Counted from the stretch's first letter, positions 1-8,437 are shown. The stretch: DNA of 64,000 nucleotides from Pedobacter roseus (GCF_014395225.1 NZ_CP060723.1:868001-932000); one strand, 5' to 3'. Made by a program: numbers and translations. Notes: generated by a model from the letters alone, not told the origin.

Positions 1-271
1 AGATCTCATCAAGGGTTTTTAAACCTTCTATTTCAAAGTCACCTGTACTGAACAATTGCGATACCGAATGTGAATCTATAAAATGATGTTTTGCTGCTGC
101 TAACTCCTCTGCATCGGGCTTTGCCGTGCCGATGGCCATTTCCTTAAAAAACTGGCGTGAATCTGCAGAGATAATTTCTGTACCAAAATGCCGTGCAATC
201 TGAATGGCCAGAGCCGTTTTGCCTATCGCCGTAGGACCAACAATAGAGATTAAGTTTTTTTTATGGAGCAT
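1..271 (-). CDS. miaA: tRNA dimethylallyltransferase MiaA, N-terminal part (cut by window edge)
   Basis: Transfers a dimethylallyl group to the N6 of A37 in tRNAs reading UNN codons, in the cytoplasm. Reading the minus strand from the ATG at 271 gives MLHKKNLISIVGPTAIGKTA, a P-loop (GPTAIGKT, residues 10-17), followed by the SADSRQ motif typical of MiaA and then GTAKP. Only the first 90 codons are present; the reading frame runs off the left edge. It lies downstream of a hairpin at 291-320 that ends the preceding minus-strand gene, so it probably has its own promoter. Identification is firm because the P-loop and SADSRQ occur at the correct spacing for the family; the length cannot be checked. 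Confidence 0.93.
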   Translation of the reverse strand, partial: MLHKKNLISIVGPTAIGKTALAIQIARHFGTEIISADSRQFFKEMAIGTAKPDAEELAAAKHHFIDSHSVSQLFSTGDFEIEGLKTLDEI

Positions 272-290
272 AGTGGCATTCGTATAAAAT

Positions 291-320
291 AAAAGCTGTC
301 AATTTTATTTGACAGCTTTT
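291..320 (-). terminator. Rho-independent terminator after the acidic hypothetical gene
   Basis: A perfect inverted repeat (aaaagctgtcaa / ttgacagctttt) with a short AT loop, 26 bases past the stop codon at 346 on the minus strand. Arms end in T-rich sequence on both strands, so it could work in both directions. Confidence 0.8.
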
Positions 321-345
321 TAAAATTTAAAAATCTTTTTTCTGA

Positions 346-993
346 TTAGTAATCATCTTTGTGGCTATCGTCATCAAAGTTATCGTTATCCGAAAATTCA
401 TCACCGAATTCATCATCTTCACTTTCCTCATCTTCGTCTCTTTCTTTCTCATTAATGCCCATTTCGCCCATGGCTTCCAGTTCGTCGGTGTCTTCAGGCA
501 CAAAGTTCATTTCATTTAAAAAATCAAATTCGCTGGCAGTTGCCGCGGCACCTCTTGGATCAACGGCTTGTGGACTGTTCTGCTCCATAATTTTTGGAGC
601 CTCGCCACTGCTTTTGGCTAAAAATGGATATTCGATATTAGGATCGGCATCTAAAATTATTTTTACAAGCTCAACATGAAAATCGTACGGACGGTCAAAA
701 TTATAGATATAGTAAAACTTTTGGTGCGGATCTTCAATAAAGCCACTCAATTTAGAGTTTTCCATTAAAACTACACGATCTTTTTTACGTTCACTTGGTA
801 AATAAGCAATTTCATCACCTTTTAACCAATTATCAGTGCTTACGTAAAAAGACGAAGATTTTTCGGCATTATAACCTGTAGACCGGTGGATAGCCTTGTG
901 CAGGTCTTCAAATGTCTGGTTTGATTTAATGTCGATCTCTCTCACAACATCATCAAAATCTTCGAAAGTAATTCTAAATTTATAAATAGCCAT
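346..993 (-). CDS. IS1096/pRiA4b ORF-3-like protein with acidic tail
   Basis: Function unknown. The 215-residue product starts MAIYKFRITFEDFDDVVREI and contains the features of the plasmid pRiA4b ORF-3-like fold: a beta strand start, DLHKAIHRSTGYN helix, then SSSFYVSTDNWLKGDEI and YYIYNFDRPYDFHVELVKI. The last 35 residues are almost all Asp, Glu, Ser and Asn (for example EDEESEDDEFGDEF), probably disordered. The open frame extends 24 codons upstream to 1065, but those residues do not resemble the family and I chose the ATG at 993. It sits between cca and miaA on the same strand. In spite of the family name there is no transposon here. Family assignment is moderate; molecular role is not known. 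Confidence 0.7.
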   Translation of the reverse strand: MAIYKFRITFEDFDDVVREIDIKSNQTFEDLHKAIHRSTGYNAEKSSSFYVSTDNWLKGDEIAYLPSERKKDRVVLMENSKLSGFIEDPHQKFYYIYNFDRPYDFHVELVKIILDADPNIEYPFLAKSSGEAPKIMEQNSPQAVDPRGAAATASEFDFLNEMNFVPEDTDELEAMGEMGINEKERDEDEESEDDEFGDEFSDNDNFDDDSHKDDY

Positions 994-1092
994 TATTGTA
1001 TTTTGGAACCGTAAAAATAAAGTTAATTTATAATTACCACAAACATCATGCACCATAAAAGGCACGTTAATTTTGTAGTTAGGGCAATTAAA

Positions 1093-2546
1093 TTATTTAT
1101 TAACAGGATTTAATCCCATTTGTTTTGCCTGATTGAGCATAAAATTAAATGCTTCCTGATAATCGTTTGTGATTTCACCTTCTAGTATAGCCTCGCGGAT
1201 AGCATTTTTAATCATGCCGACTTCTTTCCCCGCTTCAAGTCCAAAAGTCTCCATAATATCGTTACCAGAGATAGGGGGCTGCCAGTTTCTGATTTTATCG
1301 CGTTCTTCCACATCCTTGAGCTTTTGCTTTACCAGCTCAAAATTGTTTCTGTATTTTGTTTTTTTGTATTCGTTTTTTGTGGTTACATCGGCATTGCAAA
1401 GTAACATCAGGCTTTCAATTTCTTCGCCTGCATCAAAAAGTAACCGCCTCACTGCAGAATCTGTTACAATTTCCTGGGCCAGCACAATTGGACGAAGATG
1501 AAGCTGTACCAGTTTTTGCACATATTTCATTTTTTCATTTAAAGGAAGCTTTAATTGTGCAAAGATTTTGGGCACCATGCGGGCACCACGGTCTTCATGT
1601 CCGTGGAAGGTCCAGCCGTGTCCTTCTTCAAATCGTTTGGTTGCCGGTTTGGCAATATCGTGTAAAATGGCTGCCCAGCGTAACCATAAATCATCGGTAT
1701 CTGCACAAATATTATCCAGTACCTCTAAAGTATGGTAGAAATTATCTTTATGGCCTTTTCCCTTAATGATCTCCACACCATAAAGCTGTGCCATTTGAGG
1801 GAAAATTAAATGCAATAAGCCCGTATCAAAAAGATGTTTAAAACCCACCGATGGTTTTTTAGATAAGATGATTTTATTCATCTCATCGGTAACACGTTCT
1901 TTTGATACAATACTGATGCGTTGTTTTTGTGTTTTAATAGCATGAAGTGCTGCCGGATCAATATCGAAATTAAGCTGTGAAGCAAAACGGATGGCCCGCA
2001 TCATGCGCAATGGATCATCCGAAAAAGTAATTTCCGGATCGAGCGGGGTACGGATCAGTTTATTTTCTAAATCTTTAACGCCATCAAAAGGATCCAAAAG
2101 TTCGCCAAAATGCGCTGCATTTAAATTGATCGCCAATGCATTAATGGTAAAATCCCTGCGGAGCTGGTCGTCTTCTAAACTGCCATCTTCAACAATGGGT
2201 TTGCGCGAATCTGACCGGTATGATTCTTTTCTGGCGCCTACAAACTCGACCTCTAAATCCTGATATTTGATGTTTGCCGTACCAAAGTTTTTAAATACAG
2301 CCACTTTTGTCCCTAATTTTCTGCCTACAGCTTCCGCATATTCGATTCCGCTACCTACTACCACCACATCAATATCTTTTGAGGGCGGTTTAAAAATAAA
2401 TCGCGCACAAAGCCGCCGATTACATAAGCTTCGGTATTGTTCTTATCTGCTATGGTGGATAAGGTTTTAAATACAGGGTTTTGTAGGTGAACTCCTAAAT
2501 CCCCTGAAGGGGACTTGGGGTTCCCTTCGTTTAAATCAGACTGCAT
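1093..2546 (-). pseudogene. cca: CCA-adding tRNA nucleotidyltransferase, apparent single-base frameshift
   Basis: Adds or repairs the 3' CCA of tRNAs. Two overlapping frames together encode the protein. The first (from ATG 2546) carries HLQNPVFKTLS, then the nucleotidyltransferase motif [14 protein letters not shown] and stops at 2358; the second, one base out of phase, continues [29 protein letters not shown], and an HD domain ([11 protein letters not shown]) before ending at 1093. Adding one C to the C3 run at 2383-2385 restores a 484-residue frame reading [13 protein letters not shown]. The gene is normally essential and no second copy is visible, so a sequence error is more likely than a dead gene. 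The first 18 residues derive partly from an extragenic repeat. Confidence 0.88.
2493..2523. repeat. Short palindromic repeat forming the 5' end of cca
   Basis: The stretch contains ctaaatcccctgaagggg followed by acttgggg, a short palindrome (CCCCTGAAGGGG) of a type I know as scattered between Bacteroidetes genes. Here it is translated inside the N terminus of cca as NPKSPSGDLGV. A related sequence, catcaaggggttggggtt, lies at 2611-2638 beside the tsaC stop codon. Confidence 0.55.
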
Positions 2547-2636
2547 ATATAAGGGTAATTCAATTGTTCAAAATTAAGCAAAACATTTGGTCGGTAAAGA
2601 CTGCCTGGAATTAAAAGCCCATCAAGGGGTTGGGGT

Positions 2637-3203
2637 TTATCTGCGGATAAACTCAAACTGCCCGCCTGGAGAAAGTTTCATAATGGTTGATGGTTTTCTG
2701 CTGGTTCGGTTTTCCTGCTCAAAATCTACTACGTAATCAACTGCATCAAGAATAGCCGGATCAATATCATCAAAGAATTTTGGCGAAGGCTGTCCGCTTA
2801 AATTTGCAGAGGTTGATACGATAGGTTTCCGGAAACGCTGAATTAAAGGAGTGCAAAAATCGTGTTTAACAATCCTGATGCCCACACTGCCATCTGCATT
2901 GATTACATTTTGGGCCAGGTTTTTGGCATCCGAAAAAATGATGGTCAGTGGGTTTTCTGCATATTCGATCAGATCGTAAGCCACATCAGGTATTTCGGCA
3001 ACATAACTTTGCAGTTTGCTGTCTACATCCAATAAAACAATTAAGCTCTTTTCGGCCGGACGGTTTTTTATTTTAAGCACTTTATCTACGGCTTCAGGAT
3101 TGGTGGCATCGCAGCCTATTCCCCAAATGGTATCTGTAGGATAGAGGATCACCCCACCAGATTTTAATACCTCAAAAGCTTTGTTAATCTCGTCTCTTAG
3201 CAT
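2637..3203 (-). CDS. tsaC: L-threonylcarbamoyladenylate synthase (Sua5/YrdC/TsaC family)
   Basis: Makes threonylcarbamoyl-AMP from threonine, bicarbonate and ATP, the first step of t6A37 tRNA modification, in the cytoplasm. The 188-residue product is a single YrdC domain: GGVILYPTDTIWGIGCDATN near residues 16-35, KIKNRPAEKSLIVLL near 44-58, and STSANLSGQPSP near 130-142, all characteristic of the nucleotide-binding groove. There is no C-terminal Sua5 extension, so it is the short TsaC type. It starts at ATG 3203, with a TAACTTTG promoter element only four bases upstream, and is followed by cca, with which it could be co-transcribed. Confidence 0.93.
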   Translation of the reverse strand: MLRDEINKAFEVLKSGGVILYPTDTIWGIGCDATNPEAVDKVLKIKNRPAEKSLIVLLDVDSKLQSYVAEIPDVAYDLIEYAENPLTIIFSDAKNLAQNVINADGSVGIRIVKHDFCTPLIQRFRKPIVSTSANLSGQPSPKFFDDIDPAILDAVDYVVDFEQENRTSRKPSTIMKLSPGGQFEFIRR

Positions 3204-3207
3204 TTTG

Positions 3208-3215
3208 CAAAGTTA
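3208..3215 (-). promoter_or_regulatory. -7 promoter element of tsaC
   Basis: TAACTTTG on the minus strand matches the Bacteroidetes TAnnTTTG -7 box and lies 4 bases before the tsaC ATG, implying a very short leader. No clear -33 TTG was assigned. Confidence 0.45.
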
Positions 3216-3409
3216 ATTTATTAAGAGGAAGTTAAATAATCTTAGTGTTTATTTCCTACCCTGTCAGATATTTCTATTTGAAACTCATAAATAAGGATAA
3301 AGGAATTTTTACAATCGTAACATATTCTTTATCTTTTATTTATCTCAACTGATGTGTTTTAATATAATAAACTAGTATTTTAGTAATAGGTTATTAAATA
3401 AAACATAAA

Positions 3410-3961
3410 ATGAAACACACACTTAAATGGGGTATGCTGTTTACTATTGTAATGGCATTTACCAGTTGTATTACTGTGCTTACGGCATCAGATTACGACA
3501 AAAAAATCGATTTTTCTAAGTTAAAATCCTATGCTTACTACGAAAAAGGAATTGAACATTTGGAATTAAACAACCTCGACAAGCCCAGGATGTTAAATGC
3601 CCTTGAAACTGCCATGGCCAAAAAAGGCTTTACTAAAGCTGGCCGACCAGATTTTTTAGTCAATGTAGCGGTTTTGAGTAGCATTAAAGCGAGGGCCGAT
3701 TGGGGTTATAGCGGAGGCGGTTATCAATGGGATGCAGCTTCATCTTCGTACCAGTGGAGAGATTCACAGTTTGGACCGCTTAACAGCAGCAAGCAATATC
3801 AGTCTGGTACCATTATCATTGATTTTTTGAATCCCGAAACCAAAGCCATTATGTGGCACGGAATAGGATCGGGCTTTAATTTTGATGATTATGAAAATAG
3901 GGAAGAAAGGATAAATCTGGCAGTAAAACAGATCTTGTCGGAATATCCGCCAATTTATTGA
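3410..3961 (+). CDS. DUF4136 lipoprotein (first of two)
   Basis: Predicted outer-membrane or periplasmic lipoprotein of unknown function. The signal peptide ends in a lipobox with Cys20 (FTSC). The body has the DUF4136 pattern: TASDYDKKIDFSKLKSYAYY just after the lipid anchor, then LDKPRMLNALETAMAKKGF, PDFLVNVAV, and near the C terminus GTIIIDFLNPETKAIMWHG and GSGFNFDDYENREERI. A closely related gene follows at 4139, so the pair came from a duplication. The variable central part here is Trp/Gly/Ser-rich (residues about 100-125). Start at ATG 3410 is the only one giving a full signal peptide. Confidence 0.85.
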   Translation: MKHTLKWGMLFTIVMAFTSCITVLTASDYDKKIDFSKLKSYAYYEKGIEHLELNNLDKPRMLNALETAMAKKGFTKAGRPDFLVNVAVLSSIKARADWGYSGGGYQWDAASSSYQWRDSQFGPLNSSKQYQSGTIIIDFLNPETKAIMWHGIGSGFNFDDYENREERINLAVKQILSEYPPIY

Positions 3962-4138
3962 TTTTTACATTTAATCCAATTGTAAAATATTTAGTCTGAG
4001 TGATATAACGTCAAAACATAATCAAATAGAAATCGTTTTACAGATAACAATCTGATTGTAAAAAATGTTAAATGATTTGCCATTTGGTTCCCAAAATCGT
4101 TATATTTATGTCAGGTTATTTATACAACAACGCACAAA

Positions 4139-4690
4139 ATGAGAACAGCACAAAAATTATTAATGCTTTTTACAGTGGTATTGGCATTAGCAGGATGTAC
4201 AACACTCCGCACCGCATCAGATTATGATAAAAATGTCGATTTAAGCGGTTACAAAACTTACAATTTTTACGATAAAGGTATTGAGCGGGTTAAACTGAAC
4301 AATCTTGATAAACGCAGGTTATTGGCTGCCGTAGAAGCAGAAATGAATGCAAAAGGATTTACCAAATCAGCCAAACCTGATTTATTGGTAAATTTAGTTG
4401 TGGTTGCCAGAGAAAAAACTGATGTTTATGGCCCAGGTTACTATGGTGGCTGGGGTTGGGGCTGGGGTGGCTGGCGAGGTGGCTGGGGCGGCGGCGGAAC
4501 GTACGTAAACCAGTATATTGATGGTACCATTATCATCGATTTTCTTGATCCGGCTAAAAAGATTTTATTCTGGCACGGACAGGGATCAGGTTTTAACCTC
4601 GATAACTTTAATAAAAGAGAACAACGTTTGTACACCGGCGTAAAAGAAATATTGGCGCAATATCCACCAAATGTTACTGCTGCTAAATAA
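4139..4690 (+). CDS. DUF4136 lipoprotein (second of two)
   Basis: Paralogue of the gene at 3410, of the same length (183 residues). Lipobox LAGC puts the lipidated residue at Cys20. Shared blocks are TASDYDKNVDLSGYKTYNFY, LNNLDKRRLLAAVEAEMNAKGFTK, GTIIIDFLDPAKKILFWHG and GSGFNLDNFNKREQR. Between residues about 98 and 122 it carries a Gly/Trp-rich insert (GWGWGWGGWRGGWGGGG) where the paralogue has other low-complexity sequence. The two genes are 177 bases apart, so each may have its own promoter, and a terminator follows this one. Function is unknown; the family name says nothing about activity. Confidence 0.85.
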   Translation: MRTAQKLLMLFTVVLALAGCTTLRTASDYDKNVDLSGYKTYNFYDKGIERVKLNNLDKRRLLAAVEAEMNAKGFTKSAKPDLLVNLVVVAREKTDVYGPGYYGGWGWGWGGWRGGWGGGGTYVNQYIDGTIIIDFLDPAKKILFWHGQGSGFNLDNFNKREQRLYTGVKEILAQYPPNVTAAK

Positions 4691-4716
4691 GTTGTAAATA
4701 TTAAATTAAGATAACA

Positions 4717-4762
4717 AGAGGGCCGTTGAATTTTAAATAAATTCCGGCCCTTTCTCTTTTGT
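4717..4762 (+). terminator. Terminator after the DUF4136 pair
   Basis: GGGCCG-tt-GAATT pairs with AATTCCGGCCC around a short AT loop, followed by tttctcttttg. It starts 27 bases after the stop codon. Confidence 0.75.
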
Positions 4763-4810
4763 TGCTTTTTTAGCTTTATTTCTTAATTATTGCTACAGTC
4801 TGCCCCAATC

Positions 4811-4882
4811 TAAACCTGACATTCGCGGAAAGCCCGCAATCCGATCCTTCATCGGATGAGGACTTGCAGCATTGGCAGGACT
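4811..4882. repeat. Interspersed repeat, copy 1 (CCTGAC...GAGGACTTG type)
   Basis: Part of the 305-base gap between 4690 and 4996, which holds no gene. About 70 bases with the order taaacctga, gcggaaagcccgcaa, gaggacttgcagc, ggcaggact; the same order occurs at 26347-26415 and 49991-50057. An inner ccgatccttcatcgg stem can form. Extragenic repeat of unknown role. Confidence 0.6.
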
Positions 4883-4995
4883 AACATTAATACCAGCACC
4901 AACCTTGCTTTTCAAATATAAAAACTAAATTCCTATAAATCGAACTGAGTAAATTACACATTCAGAGGAGATGAACGCGAATAAAAGATAACTTA

Positions 4996-6105
4996 TTAAA
5001 GTGTTAAATAGCAATCCATTAACTGCTGTGTAACAAGAGAACTGTTAAATTTTTGAACAAATTCCAATCCTTTTTCCTTCATCTCTTCTTGCAGCTGAGG
5101 ATTTTCCAGAATTTGATTAATGGCTTTTGCAAGTCCGCTCGCATCATTTGGCGAAACATATAAGCTATCTGGTCCGCCGGCTTCCTCTAAGCACGAACCC
5201 GTTGCCGCAACTACAGGAACTTCTGAATACAAAGCTTCAATGATGGGAATGCCAAAACCTTCGTAAAATGATGGATATACAAACACACTGGCTAATTGGT
5301 AAATGCCTGGCAAATCGGAAAAAGGAATGTTTTTTAAGAATATAATCCTGTTCTTAAGACCAAGTTTTTCAATTTCTTTCTCTACAGTTTTAAAGTAAGC
5401 CGTTTGTTTGCCTATCACTACGAGTTTGTAATCTTCGCTAACCTCTTTTAAAGCCTGTACAGCTAATTTAAGATTCTTACGCTCTTCAATGGTGCCAACA
5501 TTCAGGATGTATTTTTCAGGGAGTTTATAGGTTGCTTTTATGCGGCTTAATGTTGCTGCAGCGAATGGGGTTTTAAAACTATCATCACAACTTTGGTAAA
5601 TCACCTCAATTTTTTCAGCACTGATCCAGTATAAATCAATAATGTCTTCTTTTGTTTTCTCGCTGATGGCGATAATTTTATTGGCACGTTTACAGGCCGA
5701 TTTGCTTTTCCACCCGTATAATTTCCGGTCGATGAATTTATAGTATTGAGGAAAACGAAGGAAAATCAGATCGTGTATGGTAACGATTGATTTAATCCTG
5801 GTATGCTGTATGGCTAATGGAATTTCGTGACTTAGCCCATGAAAAATCTGGCAACCATCCTGATTTAAATCTTTAAGGATATTTAAAGTTCTCCATAAAA
5901 AAGGGCCGTTTTTAGGGAGTTTAAGTTTGATATTTTCTTTTTCAAGAAAGGCATCGATCTGTTTGGCCGATTTTACTTTTGGAGCATAAACAAGGTATTC
6001 GTGTTCGGGATACTGGTTTGCCAGATGCTCAATTAAAGACCGGCTGTAATTGCCCAACCCGGTTAAATTATTAGCGGCACGTTTGCCATCGTATCCTATT
6101 TTCAT
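4996..6105 (-). CDS. Glycosyltransferase family 4 (GT-B fold)
   Basis: Probably transfers a sugar from a nucleotide-sugar donor during envelope or exopolysaccharide synthesis at the inner face of the membrane. The 369-residue product begins MKIGYDGKRAANNLTGLGNYS, a usual GT4 start with the GLGNYS acceptor-side loop, has TIHDLIFLRFPQYY in the N-terminal domain, and the donor-binding C-terminal block YPSFYEGFGIPIIEALYSEVPVVAA with the conserved EGFGIPIIEA motif. The open frame extends 14 codons upstream of ATG 6105 but that part is atypical. No other polysaccharide genes flank it, so substrate and product cannot be named. Confidence 0.88.
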   Translation of the reverse strand: MKIGYDGKRAANNLTGLGNYSRSLIEHLANQYPEHEYLVYAPKVKSAKQIDAFLEKENIKLKLPKNGPFLWRTLNILKDLNQDGCQIFHGLSHEIPLAIQHTRIKSIVTIHDLIFLRFPQYYKFIDRKLYGWKSKSACKRANKIIAISEKTKEDIIDLYWISAEKIEVIYQSCDDSFKTPFAAATLSRIKATYKLPEKYILNVGTIEERKNLKLAVQALKEVSEDYKLVVIGKQTAYFKTVEKEIEKLGLKNRIIFLKNIPFSDLPGIYQLASVFVYPSFYEGFGIPIIEALYSEVPVVAATGSCLEEAGGPDSLYVSPNDASGLAKAINQILENPQLQEEMKEKGLEFVQKFNSSLVTQQLMDCYLTL

Positions 6106-6166
6106 TGTTGTAAAGTTGCAGGTTGGAATGTTGCAATATTTGAACATTCCAACCTTTCAACAAATT

Positions 6167-6985
6167 TTATACGGCTACATTATTTTCTCTCAACGCGTCG
6201 TTAAGTGAAGTTTTCTTATCTGTACTTTCTTTACGTTTTCCGATAATTAATGCACAAGGCACCTGAAATTCGCCGGCAGGGAATTTTTTAGTGTAACTGC
6301 CAGGAATTACTACCGAACGTGCCGGAACAATACCTTTATATTCTACCGGGGTTGGGCCAGTAACATCGATAATTTTAGTTGATGCAGTTAATACCACATT
6401 AGCACCTAAAACAACTTCTTTCTCTAATTTAACACCCTCTACAACTATCGCTCTTGAACCCAAAAAGCAATCATCTTCGATAATTACCGGCGCAGCTTGT
6501 ACAGGCTCTAAAACACCACCAATACCCACACCACCACTTAAGTGAACGCGTTTACCAATCTGTGCGCAAGAACCAACGGTAGCCCAGGTATCAACCATAG
6601 TACCTTCATCAACGTAGGCACCGATATTTACGTACGATGGCATCATGATTACACCTTTAGCTAAAAACGAACCGTAACGTGCGCTTGCCATAGGCACAAC
6701 ACGTACACCAGTTGCTTTATAGTCAGTTTTTAATTCCATTTTATCGTGATAAACAAAAGGACCGCTTTTAATTTCCTTCATCTCACGGATCGGGAAATAT
6801 AAAATTACCGCCTTTTTTACCCATTCATTAATGCCCCAGGAGTTTAAAACTGGTTCAGCAACGCGGATTTCGCCTTTATCTAAACCCTGAATTACGGTTT
6901 CGATGGCTTCGCAATAGTTGCTATATTGTAAAAGGGTTCTGTCTTCCCAGGCGGCTTCAATTAATTTCTTTAAATCTGAATACAT
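6167..6985 (-). CDS. dapD: 2,3,4,5-tetrahydropyridine-2,6-dicarboxylate N-succinyltransferase
   Basis: Catalyses the succinyl-CoA-dependent step of the lysine/diaminopimelate pathway, supplying meso-DAP for peptidoglycan. The 272-residue length is normal. The N-terminal helical part (MYSDLKKLIEAAWEDRTLL) is followed by a left-handed beta helix of hexapeptide repeats, with the DapD hallmarks FVYHDKMELK, RYGSFLAKGVIMMPSYVNIGAYVDEGTMVDTW and GGVGIGGVLEPVQAAPVIIEDD. C-terminal PCALIIGKR closes the fold. It lies 61 bases upstream of the glycosyltransferase on the same strand; whether they share a transcript is unclear. Identification is firm. Confidence 0.96.
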   Translation of the reverse strand: MYSDLKKLIEAAWEDRTLLQYSNYCEAIETVIQGLDKGEIRVAEPVLNSWGINEWVKKAVILYFPIREMKEIKSGPFVYHDKMELKTDYKATGVRVVPMASARYGSFLAKGVIMMPSYVNIGAYVDEGTMVDTWATVGSCAQIGKRVHLSGGVGIGGVLEPVQAAPVIIEDDCFLGSRAIVVEGVKLEKEVVLGANVVLTASTKIIDVTGPTPVEYKGIVPARSVVIPGSYTKKFPAGEFQVPCALIIGKRKESTDKKTSLNDALRENNVAV

Positions 6986-7175
6986 GATGTTTTTAAATTT
7001 TACGCAAAATAAATCAATTTTTGTTTATTAAAGGGCTAATTGTTTAAATTGTTTTATAGTTGGGTTAATGCAAAAGATTGTTGAATTGTTCGATTGTTCA
7101 GGTTGCTGGCCTTAACGGGTTTAAAATGATGAGAATGATTTAACAATAAAGCAATAAAACAATTTAACAATTCTT

Positions 7176-7183
7176 TACTTTTG
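7176..7183 (+). promoter_or_regulatory. -7 promoter element of the S4-domain gene
   Basis: TACTTTTG fits TAnnTTTG and lies 7 bases before ATG 7191, giving a very short 5' leader. Confidence 0.45.
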
Positions 7184-7190
7184 AACCTTT

Positions 7191-7589
7191 ATGACAGAGA
7201 CAGAAAAACTTAGGATAGATAAATATTTATGGGCGATCAGGTTGTTTAAAACCCGGAGCCTTGCTACGGATGCCTGTAAAGCCGGAAGGGTGAAACTTAA
7301 AGGGCAGAATATTAAACCTTCAGCCATTGTAAAAGTTGGCGATGTTTATCAGGTATCGAAAGGGATCGAGAAGAAAATCATTGAAGTGGTAGAACTTTCG
7401 TATAACAGAACCGATTCGCCTACCGCCTTAACAAAATTTAAGGATTTAACACCTGTTGAAGAAACCCATGCCTTTAAATCGATGTTCCACGCGCCAAGCT
7501 TAAAACGTGATAGGGGAACCGGACGTCCGACTAAGAAGGACAGACGCGAAACGGATGACCTGATTGGGGGAATGTTTGAAGAGGAATAG
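7191..7589 (+). CDS. S4-domain RNA-binding protein, Hsp15/HslR-like
   Basis: Likely binds stalled 50S subunits carrying a nascent chain, as Escherichia coli Hsp15 does, in the cytoplasm. The 132-residue protein opens with an S4 domain: LRIDKYLWAIRLFKTRSLAT, ACKAGRVKLKGQNIKPS and KVGDVYQVSKG (residues about 8-60). The basic C-terminal tail (SLKRDRGTGRPTKKDRR) is the type seen in Hsp15. It is transcribed divergently from dapD. A low-complexity repeat begins right after the stop codon. The family assignment is strong; the ribosome-rescue role is carried over from the E. coli protein. Confidence 0.85.
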   Translation: MTETEKLRIDKYLWAIRLFKTRSLATDACKAGRVKLKGQNIKPSAIVKVGDVYQVSKGIEKKIIEVVELSYNRTDSPTALTKFKDLTPVEETHAFKSMFHAPSLKRDRGTGRPTKKDRRETDDLIGGMFEEE

Positions 7590-7738
7590 TTGTTAGTCCA
7601 AAGTCTTGAGTCCAAAGTCGGTAGTCTGTTCTACTTATGACTATAGACTCAAAACTAAAATACTCAATTCCCTTTCTCAAGTCGCAAATCGCTGGTCGAC
7701 TCATGACTCAAGACTATAGACTGAAGACTAAAATGTCT
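7590..7738. repeat. Degenerate tandem repeat of GACT/AGTC heptads
   Basis: About 150 bases built from variants of agtccaaagtcttgagtc and its complement gactcaagactatagactgaagact. The pieces run in both orientations, so hairpins are possible. It separates two converging genes and supplies the last codons of the EcsC-like gene. Confidence 0.65.
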
Positions 7739-8437
7739 CATTCTATAACTCATCATGGCAGTCTTACCAAGTTTTTCGATCAACTTATAATTGGCAACCG
7801 CTCCTACCGCTGCGCCAACAAAAGGCAACATCTGGGCTAGTTTAGCCAAATCGATATAATCACGGTATTGCTGTTGAAAGGTAAGCCAATCGAATTCATC
7901 AATGTTGGTTGGTAATTGGTGAGCTTTATCATCCCAGTTCTGCATTTTAATAAACACATTCTGACTTTCTTCCTTGCTTGAAAAGGCCAGTTGAAAAACG
8001 TGTAAAATGTATAAACGTTCGCGGTAATCTTTCACATCGTATCCGTACACCGCGGCAATATCAAAAAGCATCTTCATTTTAATACCCAACAATAAAGGGA
8101 AATCTGCCAGGCTCATTAAAAAACCACCCGCTCCGGTAATTCCACCTTCTGCAGCGCCTGTTTTTTTGTAATTATCAATTTTTTGCTTCACCAATGCTTC
8201 ACGGTGTAATAAGGTTAAATCGGTAATGGGTTTCGACGTGGTAAAGGTAGAACCAAAAAGAACAGCCTTCACCATTTGTTTAATCGCAGTGGTAATGGCA
8301 TTATGAACTTTATCTGGAATATAGCTGTTTATTTTTTTCTGCACTTTATCCGTCACCTTACTCAAAAGCGAAGGTTTTTGTAAGATTTTAAATTTCCAGA
8401 AATCCAGTTCACTGTTTATTTTTTGTTCGTAGGTCAT
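7664..8437 (-). CDS. EcsC family protein
   Basis: Function unknown beyond similarity to Bacillus EcsC, which is encoded with an ABC exporter; no exporter lies here. The 257-residue product has the family core AITTAIKQMVKAVLFGSTF, then EGGITGAGGFLMSLADFPLLLGIKMKMLFDIAAVYGYD (residues about 95-135), a hydrophobic glycine-rich segment that may touch the membrane, and LPFVGAAVGAVANYKLIEKLG near residue 205-225. The final 23 residues after MRHF come from a tandem repeat shared with the intergenic DNA and do not look like conserved protein. It converges on the S4 gene. Confidence 0.82.
   Translation of the reverse strand: MTYEQKINSELDFWKFKILQKPSLLSKVTDKVQKKINSYIPDKVHNAITTAIKQMVKAVLFGSTFTTSKPITDLTLLHREALVKQKIDNYKKTGAAEGGITGAGGFLMSLADFPLLLGIKMKMLFDIAAVYGYDVKDYRERLYILHVFQLAFSSKEESQNVFIKMQNWDDKAHQLPTNIDEFDWLTFQQQYRDYIDLAKLAQMLPFVGAAVGAVANYKLIEKLGKTAMMSYRMRHFSLQSIVLSHESTSDLRLEKGN

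Noticed and set aside
359..679. 106-codon plus-strand frame of Ser-rich protein opposite the acidic hypothetical gene
   Set aside because: It is the reverse of the acidic tail region; composition (SSSSLSSSSSL) is what antisense of Asp/Glu codons gives.
7590..7738. CRISPR-like array of the AGTC/GACT units
   Set aside because: Units are degenerate, have no constant spacer length, run in both orientations, and no cas gene is present.
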